A stretch of DNA of 64,000 bases from Peltaster fructicola (lineage: Eukaryota; Ascomycota; Dothideomycetes), in assembly GCA_001592805.2 (NCBI GenBank), contig CP051139.1:3162001-3226000 (forward strand), written 5' to 3'. Positions 23,001 to 33,982 of the stretch are shown piece after piece. Position 1 is the first letter of the stretch, and each line of letters starts with the position of its first letter. The position numbers and the translations under genes were made by a program. The notes below the pieces were generated by a model. That model was not told where the DNA came from and did not search any database. It saw nothing but the letters and a program-made list of their open reading frames with translations.

Positions 23001-24189
23001 ATGGCATACAATAGAGGTTATAACCCTGATGCTCTGCCTCAGTAAGTCTCCGACACCTATGGCAGCACCACATCACGTTCACTGGGCACAGAAAGCATCA
23101 GTACTGACATACTCGCCTCGCAGGCATGCAGAGCCAGACCAAGCAGCACAAATGATGAGTTCCAATGCACCCCAGCAGCCACGTCGCGACCACAGTGGCT
23201 CGACATCATCTCAATACAGACCTGCTCCTTCCAACGTGTCCTCAAGACCCGACGATCGCTACACAAGACCGGCACCAGGACCATACTCCAATGCCGCGCC
23301 TCAAGGACAATATGGTAGGCAGCCAGATTCGAGATACAACAATGGTCCACGATATGACCAAGCTCCTCCAGCACGAGACCAGTATGCTTCACCTCCACCT
23401 CCAGCAAGTTATGGTCAAGGTCCTCCACCTCAGTCACATCACAACCGACCACCGATACCACAGCAGCAAAGACCGCCGACAGTTGCGCCGCCAAGAGATG
23501 GAAACGACAGAGATGCTCTCTGGCCTCTGTTCTTGCAGGTAGACAAGGATAGGTCTGGACAACTGAGCGAGGATGAGCTTCGACGAGCTCTTGTCAATGG
23601 CGACTACACAGCATTCGACGTCCACACAGTCAAGATGATGATAAGGATGTTCGACACAGACAGAAGTGGCTCGATCAACTTTGACGAGTTTGTTGGACTC
23701 TGGGGTTTCTTGTCAGCATGGCGAGGACTCTTTGATCGATTCGATGTCGATCGTAGTGGTACAATCAGTCTCAAGGAGTTCGAGGATGCACTCGTTGCGT
23801 TCGGATACCGTCTGTCACCACAATTTACGACACTGCTGTTCAACACGTATGCGAAGAACGTAAGAGGACGAGGCGATGACACTGGACGGGAGAAAGGACT
23901 GAGCTTTGATCTCTTCGTACAAGCATGCATCAGTCTCAAGCGGATGACCGATGTATTCAAACGCTACGACGACGATCGAGATGGCTACATCACTCTGAGC
24001 TTGTAAGTGTCAGCAGACTCCTCAAGACTACCTTTGCTAACGAAAGTGTTCAGTGAGGAGTTCTTAACAGGTGCGCAAAGCCTCTTCCTTTTCAACTCAA
24101 TCTCCTCACAGACCGATACTGGCCTCTATTGAGATCGTATTACGGACCAATCGCTGACGATTCATGAAGAAATTCTTCGACAGAAGTAG
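23001..24189 (+). CDS. PEF1: Penta-EF-hand calcium-binding protein (peflin/ALG-2 type)
   Basis: The exons are 23001-23041, 23124-24002, 24054-24070 and 24170-24189, giving 318 residues. About 140 N-terminal residues are Pro/Gln/Tyr-rich, as in peflin. The EF-hand region follows, with loops DKDRSGQLSEDE, DTDRSGSINFDE and DVDRSGTISLKE, then the non-canonical DDDRDGYITLSF. The last junction was set to GAAG|AAATTC so that the protein ends FEEFLTEILRQK, the expected PEF terminus; a nearer CAG acceptor gives an unrelated tail. Exons 3 and 4 are only 17 and 20 nt of coding sequence. PEF proteins dimerise and act as Ca2+-dependent adaptors in vesicle trafficking and cell surface processes. Confidence 0.9.
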
Positions 24190-24495
24190 ACAATCTTGTC
24201 TTAATGACGCTACATAGCAGGCGTATAGTTGAACAGCAATGTCAGCATTGCACGACCGCTCGAGTTGGCGCTACCAGGCACTGCGACTGGACAATGGACG
24301 ACATGGTGGATGAAGTTCTGTATGATATAAGATACCCACGAAGTATGCACGAATCTGGATATGAGGACAACAAGCATTCGAGTGAAGATGTTTCATATTG
24401 TAGTGACCGCCAGCGGCTGGAAGTCTATCATATAGTCTTGGTGCGCTCGTAAGCGATGATCTACCAGTAAGTCCGAGAAAATGTCAAGAAGAAGC
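24190..24495. other. Tail-to-tail spacer, penta-EF-hand gene and DHA2 transporter
   Basis: It carries the two 3' ends only. I see no gene. Confidence 0.6.
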
Positions 24496-26394
24496 TCAAT
24501 GCACATTTTTTTCGAGGTCCAAATTCGATGCCACAGCCTCAGAAGAGGATGTAGGCAAGGTAGGAGAACTGCCCGCTGCGCCAGTGCCAGGTCGACTGCT
24601 ACGACCAGCGATCTTGCTCTGCCTCTTGGCGTCCCGCTCTGCCTTCCTCTCCGCAGCATGCTCACGCTCGGCCGCCATGCCAGTTTCCGTCTCGTGGTGC
24701 TCACTAGTAAGCTGCTTCTTCATGATCAGGAAGCCGACTATGAAGCCAACGAAAGAGATACAGGTGAACATGATCCACATAGGTGACAGCGAGTCGGCCA
24801 CGGCGTCCTGCACAACAGATCGTGACGTATCGGGCAAAGAGTTGATAAGCTGTGTCTCCGCACCAGCTGCGCCGCCTGCGAGTGTCTCTGCAAGTTGTGG
24901 CCCTACTGCTGATGCCAAGGTACTGTACTTCTTGGCCATCTCGTTTTGGAATACGACCTGGCCGATCACGACACCAGTAGTGGTGGCGAGCTGTCGAATG
25001 AACCCGAGAGTAGCTGTTGCAGTGCCGATATCTCGAGGATTGATATGTGCTTGGAGAGCAATAATGGGAGCCTGAAACAGCGTACCAATGCCAAGACCTG
25101 CGATGATCTGGTAGATGATGATCTTTGCCCAGCTACTGCCAGCCTGCAGATTGATGAAGAGACCAAAACCGAGCGTCATCATTCCCAGACCGAACCAGAT
25201 GGGAGGCAGGAATCTGCCAGTCTTCGCAATGAGGAAACCAGTGCTGAGTGAGCCGACTGACAAGGCCAGACATGTTGGCAAGAGGTATACACCTGACAGA
25301 ATCGGGGTAGCACCTCGTGAGGCTTGAAAGAAGAGTGGCAGGTAGTAGGAGCCGGAGATGAAGACGACACCGTGGACGAAGACAACAGCCAGAGTTGCGA
25401 TGTTCGTGCGAGACTGGAAGAGACCCACAGGCATGACAGGGTAGATTGCGAATCGGGCTTCCCAGACAATGAAAAGCGCGAATGTGACGACTCCGAAGAC
25501 CAGCAAGCAGATTACGATAGCCGAGTTCCAAGGATAAGTGACACCGCCGTACTGTAGACCAAACAGGAACATGAGAGTGGCGCCAACGACAAGTAGTGAT
25601 CCAAGCCAGTCGATCGCCTTGGCACCGTCCATCAGTCTAGTTCGTGGAGTCTTAACGTCGAGGAAGAGCAACAAGATGATGAATGCCAGGCCGTCAAGTG
25701 GCAAGTTGATGTAGAAGCACCATCTCCAGGTGACTTTCTGTGTGAAGGCACCGCCAATGATGGGTCCAATAGCAGAAGCGATGGCCCAGACACCTCCGAT
25801 CATGCCGTAAAAGGCACCTCGCACACGCAGACTGAAGAGATCTCCTATGCAGATGTTGGCAAGGATGACCAGACCTCCCGCGCCCAGACCTTGCACTGCT
25901 CGAGCTGCGATCAGCATGCCGATGCTGTAGGAGAGCGCAGCCACCAGCGAACCGACCATGAAGATGATGTTGGCGGCCAGCAGCATCGGCTTCCGACCGA
26001 AGATATCACTAACCTTGCCCCATGATGGAATAGAGGCGGCGTTGGCCAGCAGGAAAGCTGAACCAATCCAGGTGTAGCCAGCGATGGAGTCGAACTCTTC
26101 GCTGATGGTTGGAAGGGCGGTTGTGATGATTGTGACGTCCAGTGCAGCCAAGAAGACAGCAAGACACAGCGCCAGCATGATCAGGGCGATCTTGCCCTTT
26201 GATCTCTGCTGTTGAGGCTCTGTCGGCTGTTTCGCCGCATGATCTGCGTTGCCATTGGAGGATATCGAGCCTGCAGTGTGACTATCCTCCACATGCTTCT
26301 CATTGTTCCCTGTCACGGGCCGCTCGTCTGCTGCTGTCGTTGACGTCGTGTGTGGAACTTGCTCGCTTTGAGCGACATGAGTAGTAGAAGTCAT
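24496..26394 (-). CDS. MFS multidrug efflux transporter, DHA2 (14-TM) family
   Basis: This is a single exon of 632 residues. A Gln/Thr/Ser-rich cytosolic N-terminus (about 70 residues) is followed by about 14 membrane segments. The first carries the D1 motif LDVTIITTALPTI. Then come WIGSAFLLANAASIPSWGKVSDIFGRK (split here as WIGSAFLL and GKVSDIFGRK, motif A) and the antiporter motif C, AIASAIGPIIGGAF. The C-terminal tail is basic and Ala-rich. Family members export drugs, toxins or secondary metabolites by proton antiport. There is no biosynthetic cluster nearby to suggest a natural cargo. Confidence 0.93.
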   Translation of the reverse strand: MTSTTHVAQSEQVPHTTSTTAADERPVTGNNEKHVEDSHTAGSISSNGNADHAAKQPTEPQQQRSKGKIALIMLALCLAVFLAALDVTIITTALPTISEEFDSIAGYTWIGSAFLLANAASIPSWGKVSDIFGRKPMLLAANIIFMVGSLVAALSYSIGMLIAARAVQGLGAGGLVILANICIGDLFSLRVRGAFYGMIGGVWAIASAIGPIIGGAFTQKVTWRWCFYINLPLDGLAFIILLLFLDVKTPRTRLMDGAKAIDWLGSLLVVGATLMFLFGLQYGGVTYPWNSAIVICLLVFGVVTFALFIVWEARFAIYPVMPVGLFQSRTNIATLAVVFVHGVVFISGSYYLPLFFQASRGATPILSGVYLLPTCLALSVGSLSTGFLIAKTGRFLPPIWFGLGMMTLGFGLFINLQAGSSWAKIIIYQIIAGLGIGTLFQAPIIALQAHINPRDIGTATATLGFIRQLATTTGVVIGQVVFQNEMAKKYSTLASAVGPQLAETLAGGAAGAETQLINSLPDTSRSVVQDAVADSLSPMWIMFTCISFVGFIVGFLIMKKQLTSEHHETETGMAAEREHAAERKAERDAKRQSKIAGRSSRPGTGAAGSSPTLPTSSSEAVASNLDLEKNVH

Positions 26395-27990
26395 CTCGTG
26401 TTTTGATTAGAGTTGGATGGGTGTGCGGAGAGCCGCGTGGATGTTTGCTAGGAGGGTCCTCTGTGACGTTGACAGTCGACCATCAAGGATGTATCTGCAG
26501 GAGGCTTTTCCGATAAAGCTCTTGATCCTGGATACCTCTTGTTTGCGGAAAGTGTATGCGGTGATGATTGTCGAAAGAGTGCACGAATGCAGAGACTTGT
26601 AGTGCTGAGCAATGACGAGATCTGCTCTGAGATCGGGACGCGGGCTTTTCAGCGGCGATCTGGGCGCATGGACAATCGGGGTTTCAGGGCTATAATCCCG
26701 ACCACTTTCATCTCTCCTGTCTTATCGCCATTACAACCTGCACGCCTTGCTTACGGCTGCGTCTACCTGCCCGGATCTAGGCCCCGAGCTAGACTCCCTC
26801 CTATACCCAGGACGTTGTATCCTCGGCCGAACCTGGTAGATGTGGCTTTCGTTTGATCACAACCTGCTGAACAACACAAATGCTTGGAGCTGACGGATCG
26901 ACAGTGATGCTGACACTGCATGAAGGTGGTGTAGCGTCTTGCTACGAGTGCAGAGCTCTCGTACCTAGGAGCTGAGGCTTCTTGACTGCCTTCGATGACT
27001 GCGAGCGACGTCATCTCATCGTGCGTGCTGGCGACTGCACACAACCATCAAGACGTGCATCGACAGACACCAATGAGCAGAGTTCTTGACAGATTTCCAT
27101 CAGTACGATCATCCGTCCCGGTTGGACTATTGCTCAGCCGATCGATTCTCTCTCGACGATTGGCAATGGTCCTTGGTTCGAAGCACTGTGCGAGATGTGA
27201 TCAAGGCAAGTACAGACTGCTGGTATGCACGAAGAGATTGAGCTCGCTGCGATCGATTGTGTCCATATCTGTATGGGATCTTTCGTATCGCGTCGATACC
27301 CACTCCTCGACGCCATGTAATGCCAGCAATTAACTCTCTTTTATCTCTCAGTCGTCTCAAGCAAGTCCTTCCCACATCACTGTTGACGTAGGCAAAGAAT
27401 CTAGAAGCGGTGCCGAGTTAAGGGTCGTATACACTGGCCTGGTCGATGCAACGACATGGCGTTCCCGGGACGCGTCCCATAGTCGTATACCAGCAGCAGG
27501 ACAATGCACTCATTCAAGACTATACGTCTCTTGCGTTTGGCATACTCGTCGTCACCATCCACCACGGCAGCCGTCTTGATCAGAGAGATTCACACTCAGC
27601 ATGGAACCTCACCGCCCATAACTTCCTCATTAGGCTTCGCGCCATGCCTCAGGATCCTTAGGCACCAGTTTCGAAGTGAAAATCACATGCTATTGGACCA
27701 CATGATCATGCCTCTCAACAGAAGCAAAACAGCTTCTTCACTATCAGCTATGCGACAATAGCAATCCTCAAGGTCACACGCTCAACGATGTAGCGCCAAG
27801 AAATCACCTTGAAGTGAGGATATAGAACTCTCCTCCGCCCCACCTTGGAAATACAACAACCTTCACTGTAAGCTGAACACCGCGCGTTTTCCGCGATAAT
27901 AAAAACCATAACAGTACTGACAGTGACCACAGCAGCATAAGGATCTGGTTACTGCTTTCTAGCGAGCCTTGTGGCTTACCACACGCAAAG
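26395..27990. other. Intergenic between the head-to-head DHA2 transporter and the 794-residue gene
   Basis: About 1.6 kb. Several short frames are present, none with domain character or plausible splicing. An AT-rich CGATAATAAAAACC patch near 27893 could be part of the plus-strand gene's promoter. No repeat or RNA gene is recognised. Confidence 0.5.
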
Positions 27991-30375
27991 ATGTGCTTCC
28001 AGCGCCATAAAGTCTTCCGTTGCGGTCACAGTACCATCAGCCTCGATGGCTACTGCGACCACGTTGCTAGGTTCCAACTTCATCACGATACATGCGAAAA
28101 TCTGACTACCGACACCGAGCACGTCAACCAGTTTTGTGGTGACGATGGCCAATACTGCGAGTATGATGATGAAGCGCGTTTGAAACGCGTTCATTGCGCT
28201 CTCGTACACCACCAGGAGCTTCAAAAGAGCTGCGACCGTCATGTGGACGAGCTACAGAAGTTTGGTCGTATCATCGCTATCAATCATGACCAAGCTCGCG
28301 CTTCTGGCAAGGACGATACTGTCACGTATCGCGCGGCACTCGACAAGTGGAATCGCCTTACTGCCAGGGTCAGTGACCTGAAGCAACAGAATGACTTGAT
28401 GATTCGTCAGCTCGAGGGCATGGCTACAACAAATGAGTATCACTTCAACAATGCTCTGCCAGCTGCAATGGCTCCAGGTCAAGCTCTGCCATCCCTCGTC
28501 CTCCCACCTGACATGCCACTTCCAGACACCAGTGCATCGTCTGCAACAAACGACAATGCATCCTTTGCTTATGGCAACTATCTTCCTCCACCACCGGTCA
28601 GCAACCACCAGCTCCAGGTTGGCAACGAGCAAGAGCATGGATGTTCATCAGCACATGCTCTAGGACGCGACCAGAGCGTCCGTGAGCAACAAGACAGCAT
28701 TGGAGGAGCATTTAACGACGACAACGATGGAAGCTTCTACAGTACCAGCTACGAAAATGCCATCATTCCATACAGTCACTCCGAGGCTTCAGACAATCCT
28801 CAGACTCTCACGTCAGCATTGTGGACGAGCAACACCATGCCTCCACCGACGCAAACCTTTCCAGTACCGGCACTGGGAGGTTTCAATACCATCGCTAACC
28901 TGCCAATTGACCCAGCAACTGGCGATAGAAGCGGCAGTGTGGCGAGTCTGTTAGCAACAGGTCTGGCTACTATCCATGCGAAGAATAAAGCAGCATCGAA
29001 GGACGCCGTTGACAATCCGCGAACTCCAGTCAAAGCCAAGCGCAAGATGAAGAAGAGCACTGGCGCTCGAGGACGCAGTTCACTGTCCAAAGGCGCTTCC
29101 ACAGCCGCAAATACGCCAGCTTCCACCACCAGCGACTTCAGCACTACCACTGATCGCGACAAGGAGCCTGATGCCACGTCCAAGGTCGAGGAGAAGTCCA
29201 AAGCTCCAGCTCGACGTCCAAAGCGCAAGATTCCACCAGTCAACTACGCTGAGATCCCTACAGACTCTCGTAATGTAGGCAATGACAATAGCACGGCAGC
29301 CACCAATCCTAGCAACACAGCTGACGCAGCTTCCGAAGAGTCAGCTCGAGATCCTAGAATGGTCGTGACGCTTAGAACAATTCTACCAAAGCCAAGCCCC
29401 TACAACATCTCTCGCAATGCACTTGCTGTGCAGGTTGGTGGCTCTCTGGACTGTATCAGTTCGACTATACACAACTTCGACCATCAGCCACCATACAACA
29501 ACTTGCCTCTCGGACCCAGCGATTACATCTCTCCTGACACACCACGATACTACGGAAAGCAGCCACGTATCAACTTCCGGCCAGCTCGTTATCGTGGCCT
29601 GCCTTCTCGCTTCCCAGCCTACACAACACAGCCTGCCACATCCAACCGTCTCGAGCAGTATCCACCTTCACTTCCAGTGAACTCAGCAGATGGCCTCACA
29701 ACGGGCTTTGCTACGCCAGGAGCTACCTTCCAGCCTACATACAACGCAGTGCTCGGCGGTTTGCCTCAACTCCCAGAGGTTCCTGTTGATCCCGCTGCTG
29801 CTTTCGCACCTCGTCGCGGCTACAGTGCATACCCAGAGCCCGACGTGATGGACACAGCATACACAAGCCCTCAGTCACAAGGCCTCGATTTCCCTACTCC
29901 ATCAATGTACCAGTCTGCACAAGCTACACAGCCTCTACTGGACACAGACTATGGCATGATGGGCCCAGCAGACACCTCCACTTCCATGGCTACTGGTTAT
30001 GAAAACATGCTTCTGACCAGCCTCCCTGGCTGTGACGATACACCAATGAGCCAGCTTGTTCGTGTTACTTCAAGCCCTCTCACAAGCACAAGCTCTTCAG
30101 GCAACGCAACACAGCAGTTTGAGGATCATTCGGCTCAGATGGTACAGGGCGCTGGCGACGCTGACACCAACATTGAGCATCATTACACTGACGCCGATGG
30201 TTCTGCTCTTACTGGAAGTCCAGACCTTGCTTCAGCATCCTTCAACGGCCACGGCCTGACAATGTTTCTTCCAACAATGTCTCAGGGCGACATGGACGCT
30301 GAAGCCTTGGAGCTGTTGCTCAACTATCCACTCAGTCACTTCGACGATGATGTGTTTGACGGAGATCTTGTCTAA
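27991..30375 (+). CDS. Large disordered protein with Cys/His-rich N-terminus, function unknown
   Basis: This is a single exon of 794 residues starting MCFQRHKVFRCGH. The first about 90 residues contain nine Cys and eleven His in a C-x8-C-x2-H-type spacing that could bind zinc (for example VHCALVHHQELQKSC). No standard RING, FYVE or DHHC pattern fits. A helical region to about residue 150 follows. The rest is low-complexity, with a basic, nuclear-localisation-like patch (KAKRKMKKSTGARGR) near 350 and another (RRPKRK) near 415, then Tyr/Pro/Gln-rich sequence and an acidic end. This profile resembles a chromatin or transcription regulator, but that is inference. Confidence 0.75.
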   Translation: MCFQRHKVFRCGHSTISLDGYCDHVARFQLHHDTCENLTTDTEHVNQFCGDDGQYCEYDDEARLKRVHCALVHHQELQKSCDRHVDELQKFGRIIAINHDQARASGKDDTVTYRAALDKWNRLTARVSDLKQQNDLMIRQLEGMATTNEYHFNNALPAAMAPGQALPSLVLPPDMPLPDTSASSATNDNASFAYGNYLPPPPVSNHQLQVGNEQEHGCSSAHALGRDQSVREQQDSIGGAFNDDNDGSFYSTSYENAIIPYSHSEASDNPQTLTSALWTSNTMPPPTQTFPVPALGGFNTIANLPIDPATGDRSGSVASLLATGLATIHAKNKAASKDAVDNPRTPVKAKRKMKKSTGARGRSSLSKGASTAANTPASTTSDFSTTTDRDKEPDATSKVEEKSKAPARRPKRKIPPVNYAEIPTDSRNVGNDNSTAATNPSNTADAASEESARDPRMVVTLRTILPKPSPYNISRNALAVQVGGSLDCISSTIHNFDHQPPYNNLPLGPSDYISPDTPRYYGKQPRINFRPARYRGLPSRFPAYTTQPATSNRLEQYPPSLPVNSADGLTTGFATPGATFQPTYNAVLGGLPQLPEVPVDPAAAFAPRRGYSAYPEPDVMDTAYTSPQSQGLDFPTPSMYQSAQATQPLLDTDYGMMGPADTSTSMATGYENMLLTSLPGCDDTPMSQLVRVTSSPLTSTSSSGNATQQFEDHSAQMVQGAGDADTNIEHHYTDADGSALTGSPDLASASFNGHGLTMFLPTMSQGDMDAEALELLLNYPLSHFDDDVFDGDLV

Positions 30376-30684
30376 TGACTGTTCCACACACGAGGACCAG
30401 AGAGCAGACGCGAGAGATCTTGCTACTTCCGCGAATACAAGATGTCCTCTGCTGAAGCTGCTGGTTCTTTGGGCTCTGCGCTTGGCCAGAGCAGGTGGAC
30501 AGTCACGACGACACATGACAGACACTGTCCTATTGCAACTTGCAATTAGGATAACAGAGCGAGACACAACGAAATAGCATCAAACAAATCAATCAAATGA
30601 AAATTTCATGCAAGTCCCCATCGTGCTGCATCATTCTGTGTGGCCATGATGAACATCGTGAATTATCAATCGTGTATGTGACAT
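30376..30684. other. Tail-to-tail spacer
   Basis: It holds the 3' ends of the 794-residue gene and the INP2-like gene. Nothing else is seen. Confidence 0.6.
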
Positions 30685-32601
30685 CTACATGGACGTTACT
30701 CTCTGACCGTTAAGAGTAGTCTTAGGTCGTAAACTGATCACGCTCTCCAATTCCTTGAGCATGCTCGTGTTGGCATCACGCTTTGCCCGCAAAGCTGACT
30801 GTCGTTCGCGTTCCTCATACATCTTGCTGATGCGCTCTTCCCTGCTCAGAGGGTTGCGCTGCTTCGGCATGGCTATAGCCTCAAAGACCTCATCTTCTGA
30901 CGAGATAGTGGCCATGCTCGAGCGGTGGGATTTGGTGTCCACCTGAAGGCCATCCATCTCTCCGTTGAGAGCGCGTAGAGCACCAGCTGGCAAGCTATCT
31001 TCATCTACTGCGGTCAAACCGCCCAGACTGGAGACAGGCGAGCGCAGTCCACTGGAAGCCATCGAGATACGGCGCTCTTGCTTGCTAAGATTCGATTGCA
31101 AGGATGCTTTCCCTAATTCCCACGCTTGCATGAGCTCTTTCAGATCCGCACCTATCGAATCGTACTGCGTCATGAGATCAGGACCCAGGTCGTTGAGATG
31201 GTCAGATTGTTCAATGGAACGATTGGTTTCGTCGCGTAGAATCTGCATCTTGGCTTGTAATGTGCGTATACCGGTCGATAGATTTGAGATCTTCCTGACC
31301 TGACTGCGCATCTTCTCGCGGGTCGGCGTATGCTGAGTCTTGTGTGCAGGCGTCATGGGCACAGTCAGCGCCTCCATCTCTCGCGATGTGCGGGTGATGT
31401 CGTCGACTGCAGCTATGACAATGTCTTTGATGGCTAGCATAGTGGTGGTAGCTCGCTGCCATCGTTGTGCATCCGGCTTGCCGCCATCTGCGGGTATGGA
31501 CATGAGGTGACATAGCGCGACTCTTCTCAAGACGCAGGCCCGGAAGCTGAGGACGCGAAGTGATTTGAGCGACTCGGGGTCGTTCTCGAATGTGGTGAGT
31601 GCATCAGGGCCAGTGGCTTCCTTGATGTCCTGCGGGTTGATGTCGTAGATCTCGTAGTATCGATCGAGATCCTCTTCGCTCGCATACGGACGCAACAGGG
31701 TCAGAGCATCGATACACGCTGGGATGAGCGTAGTGTAGGACCTTTGCAAGACCTTCCTCAGCCTGGCACAGCGCCGAACACCAGCATCCTCCGCACGTGA
31801 GATAGGTGGAAGAGGTGTGCTCAGGCGATATCCTTTCGACACTAGCTCCACCTCTTGAATGAACGAGATGGCAGACGTGCTCGAGACCTCATATCCCTGC
31901 CACGAAGCGGTGAGGCTGGTCGCTGCTTCGAGGGCACGACGCCGCAGATACTTCAGATACTGCCGTCTGCAATACACGTATCCAGCGACAGCTAGCAGGA
32001 TGTATACCACCAGCACCAATGCCGCTCTGCTCTTACTGATAAGGCCAGAAGCTCGTGTCCAGCTCAACAGCGACGCCAAGGCAAAAGCCGTAAGACCTAC
32101 CGCAAGGACTCCTACTGGACTGGTTGCAGCATAGACCAGTCCAGACTCTGCTGCAACGCCATCTGTGCTCACAACTTCTGCAGCATCGGGAGGAGGAAAG
32201 GAACCTTGGTCAAGGTATTCGTTGAGTAGCTGCGATGCAACAAGTATGTACCGGAAGTGCTCGAGGAACTTTGCATTACTGGCGCGTCGTAAACGGGAGT
32301 TTATCGCCGTCGACCATGTGTCATGAATGTGTTGCAGTGAGTGTGGTGGACTGCGAGTCGTCCGGATAGGTGGCAGCTGGTGCTTGTTTCGCTGGATCGA
32401 AGGCAGGATGGTGTTCGGTGGTGCGAACGAGGCTGACTCTGGCTCATGTCCAAGAGACGTGTGGTCGGTATCGACTGCTTGATTGGGATCAAATGCTCCA
32501 TGCCCTGAGAATGTCACATTCGATCGACATGCCTCGCATGGCGACGACCCACCTTCCAGGTAAGAGGCTATGGGAGTGCCGTCCGCGTAGATTGTCTCCA
32601 T
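30685..32601 (-). CDS. INP2: INP2/vezatin-like myosin-binding membrane protein
   Basis: This is a single exon of 638 residues. The start METIYADGTPIASYLEG matches the typical N-terminus of fungal vezatin/Inp2 homologues. Two membrane segments lie near residues 160-185 (VGVLAVGLTAFALASLL) and 193-212 (AALVLVVYILLAVAGYVY). After them come helical segments with the FRYILVASQLLNEYL block before the membrane pair, and a long cytosolic helical region in the myosin-binding domain position. Yeast Inp2 is the peroxisomal receptor for the class V myosin Myo2. In filamentous fungi the cargo may differ, so peroxisome function is inferred. Confidence 0.75.
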   Translation of the reverse strand: METIYADGTPIASYLEGGSSPCEACRSNVTFSGHGAFDPNQAVDTDHTSLGHEPESASFAPPNTILPSIQRNKHQLPPIRTTRSPPHSLQHIHDTWSTAINSRLRRASNAKFLEHFRYILVASQLLNEYLDQGSFPPPDAAEVVSTDGVAAESGLVYAATSPVGVLAVGLTAFALASLLSWTRASGLISKSRAALVLVVYILLAVAGYVYCRRQYLKYLRRRALEAATSLTASWQGYEVSSTSAISFIQEVELVSKGYRLSTPLPPISRAEDAGVRRCARLRKVLQRSYTTLIPACIDALTLLRPYASEEDLDRYYEIYDINPQDIKEATGPDALTTFENDPESLKSLRVLSFRACVLRRVALCHLMSIPADGGKPDAQRWQRATTTMLAIKDIVIAAVDDITRTSREMEALTVPMTPAHKTQHTPTREKMRSQVRKISNLSTGIRTLQAKMQILRDETNRSIEQSDHLNDLGPDLMTQYDSIGADLKELMQAWELGKASLQSNLSKQERRISMASSGLRSPVSSLGGLTAVDEDSLPAGALRALNGEMDGLQVDTKSHRSSMATISSEDEVFEAIAMPKQRNPLSREERISKMYEERERQSALRAKRDANTSMLKELESVISLRPKTTLNGQRVTSM

Positions 32602-33982
32602 TCCATCGCGCGCATATGCATCTGTTGTAGAGGAAGAGGCCAGAGGGCGATCAGAAAGTGTCTGCGACGGTAGCAGGACAGTGTTGTTTGTGCTTGTGAT
32701 CTGTGTGCCGCTCAGATGACATGTTTGTCTTAAGACGACGTCTTACCTCCAGGCTCCCACGTTGCTATGGCGGAATACAGGGAAGTCTGTAACCATGAAG
32801 GCCCCTTAAATTCGATAGGCTTGACGCCATAGTTTAATTGCATCTCTCTGAGCCTCTGGAGCAAACGCTCTTTGCAGCGGGGTTGTTTTTACGTGCGATG
32901 AGCATCCCAGATGCTGCATATCAATAATCTCCATCGTGCCTCGGACTGTGAGGTCCTCAATTGAGGGACACAACGAATAGTACCGAGCAGCATGTGTCTG
33001 GTTCGAAGAGCTGACAGCACTCTGCACGACAAGGACATGCAACCAGATATTGCACAGCTTCCCTGATCAGCATGGCCGCGCCGTTATAGCCGCTGCGACA
33101 TCATCGTGCAGATACAGGCGCCAAGATCTCAGTCGCTTCCCAACGAGCACGACTTACTTCCACGAGAGCCGTAGCGCAAATCGAGATGCCACAGCGTTGT
33201 CGAGGATGGACATACGCAACAGAGCCTGGTGTTTGCAGATCTCGCGACTGATCGGAGCCGCAAGAGCAGCAGATTAGACGCAAATGCGGCTCCTCGCCGA
33301 CATGGCATTGTCCGACTTGCGACCCTCGTCTCTTCAATCCTTTACCCGATACTGCAACGGCGCAAAGTCCATAATGGCATTGGTCCTCCAGAATGGAACT
33401 CACATACCTGCCAAGAACGACACTGTTGTTCGTCATTCGCCCAAGAGCACTACCTAGTCAGCCGAGACAAACCAGCTTCGTAGTCTCGGCTTTGCTGGCT
33501 TACCAAAGCACTTACTGGGCTGCATTGCTACGCAGACGGATTGTCGGATTGTTAATCGTGGACAAGCTTCTGTCGATGTGCTACGACATGGACACTAGCC
33601 TCGACTGCTACAACCATCACGATGAAGACTCTGCTCTCTGCTTATTATGCTCGCGTCCGCGTCCTGCTCAGTCAATAGACTAATCTTGTTCAGGCATTCC
33701 TAGGAGCTGTCAAGCCGTAGTGCTAAGACCATCGTCCATCATGCATCTTCGATGTTCTATACACCTTCTGGAAGTCGAGATTCGACCAGGTACTGCTATT
33801 CTCACCTGTGTTTCACTTGGTTCTGTGGCAAACCTCTCACTGCTGGCATGGTACTTATCTAATCCTCGTCTTGCTACACCGCTCACTGTAGCACACACTC
33901 TGCATACCACCCGTCACTCTCGCTTCCTTCGCTTACTCATCTCCTCCTTTGCGTTATGCTACACACTGTCTAACCTATCTTT
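32602..33982. other. Intergenic between head-to-head INP2-like and helical hypothetical genes
   Basis: About 1.4 kb. A 35-codon frame (33574-33681, MCYDMDTSLDC...) lies in the probable leader of the plus-strand gene and could be an upstream ORF. No other credible gene is seen. Confidence 0.45.
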
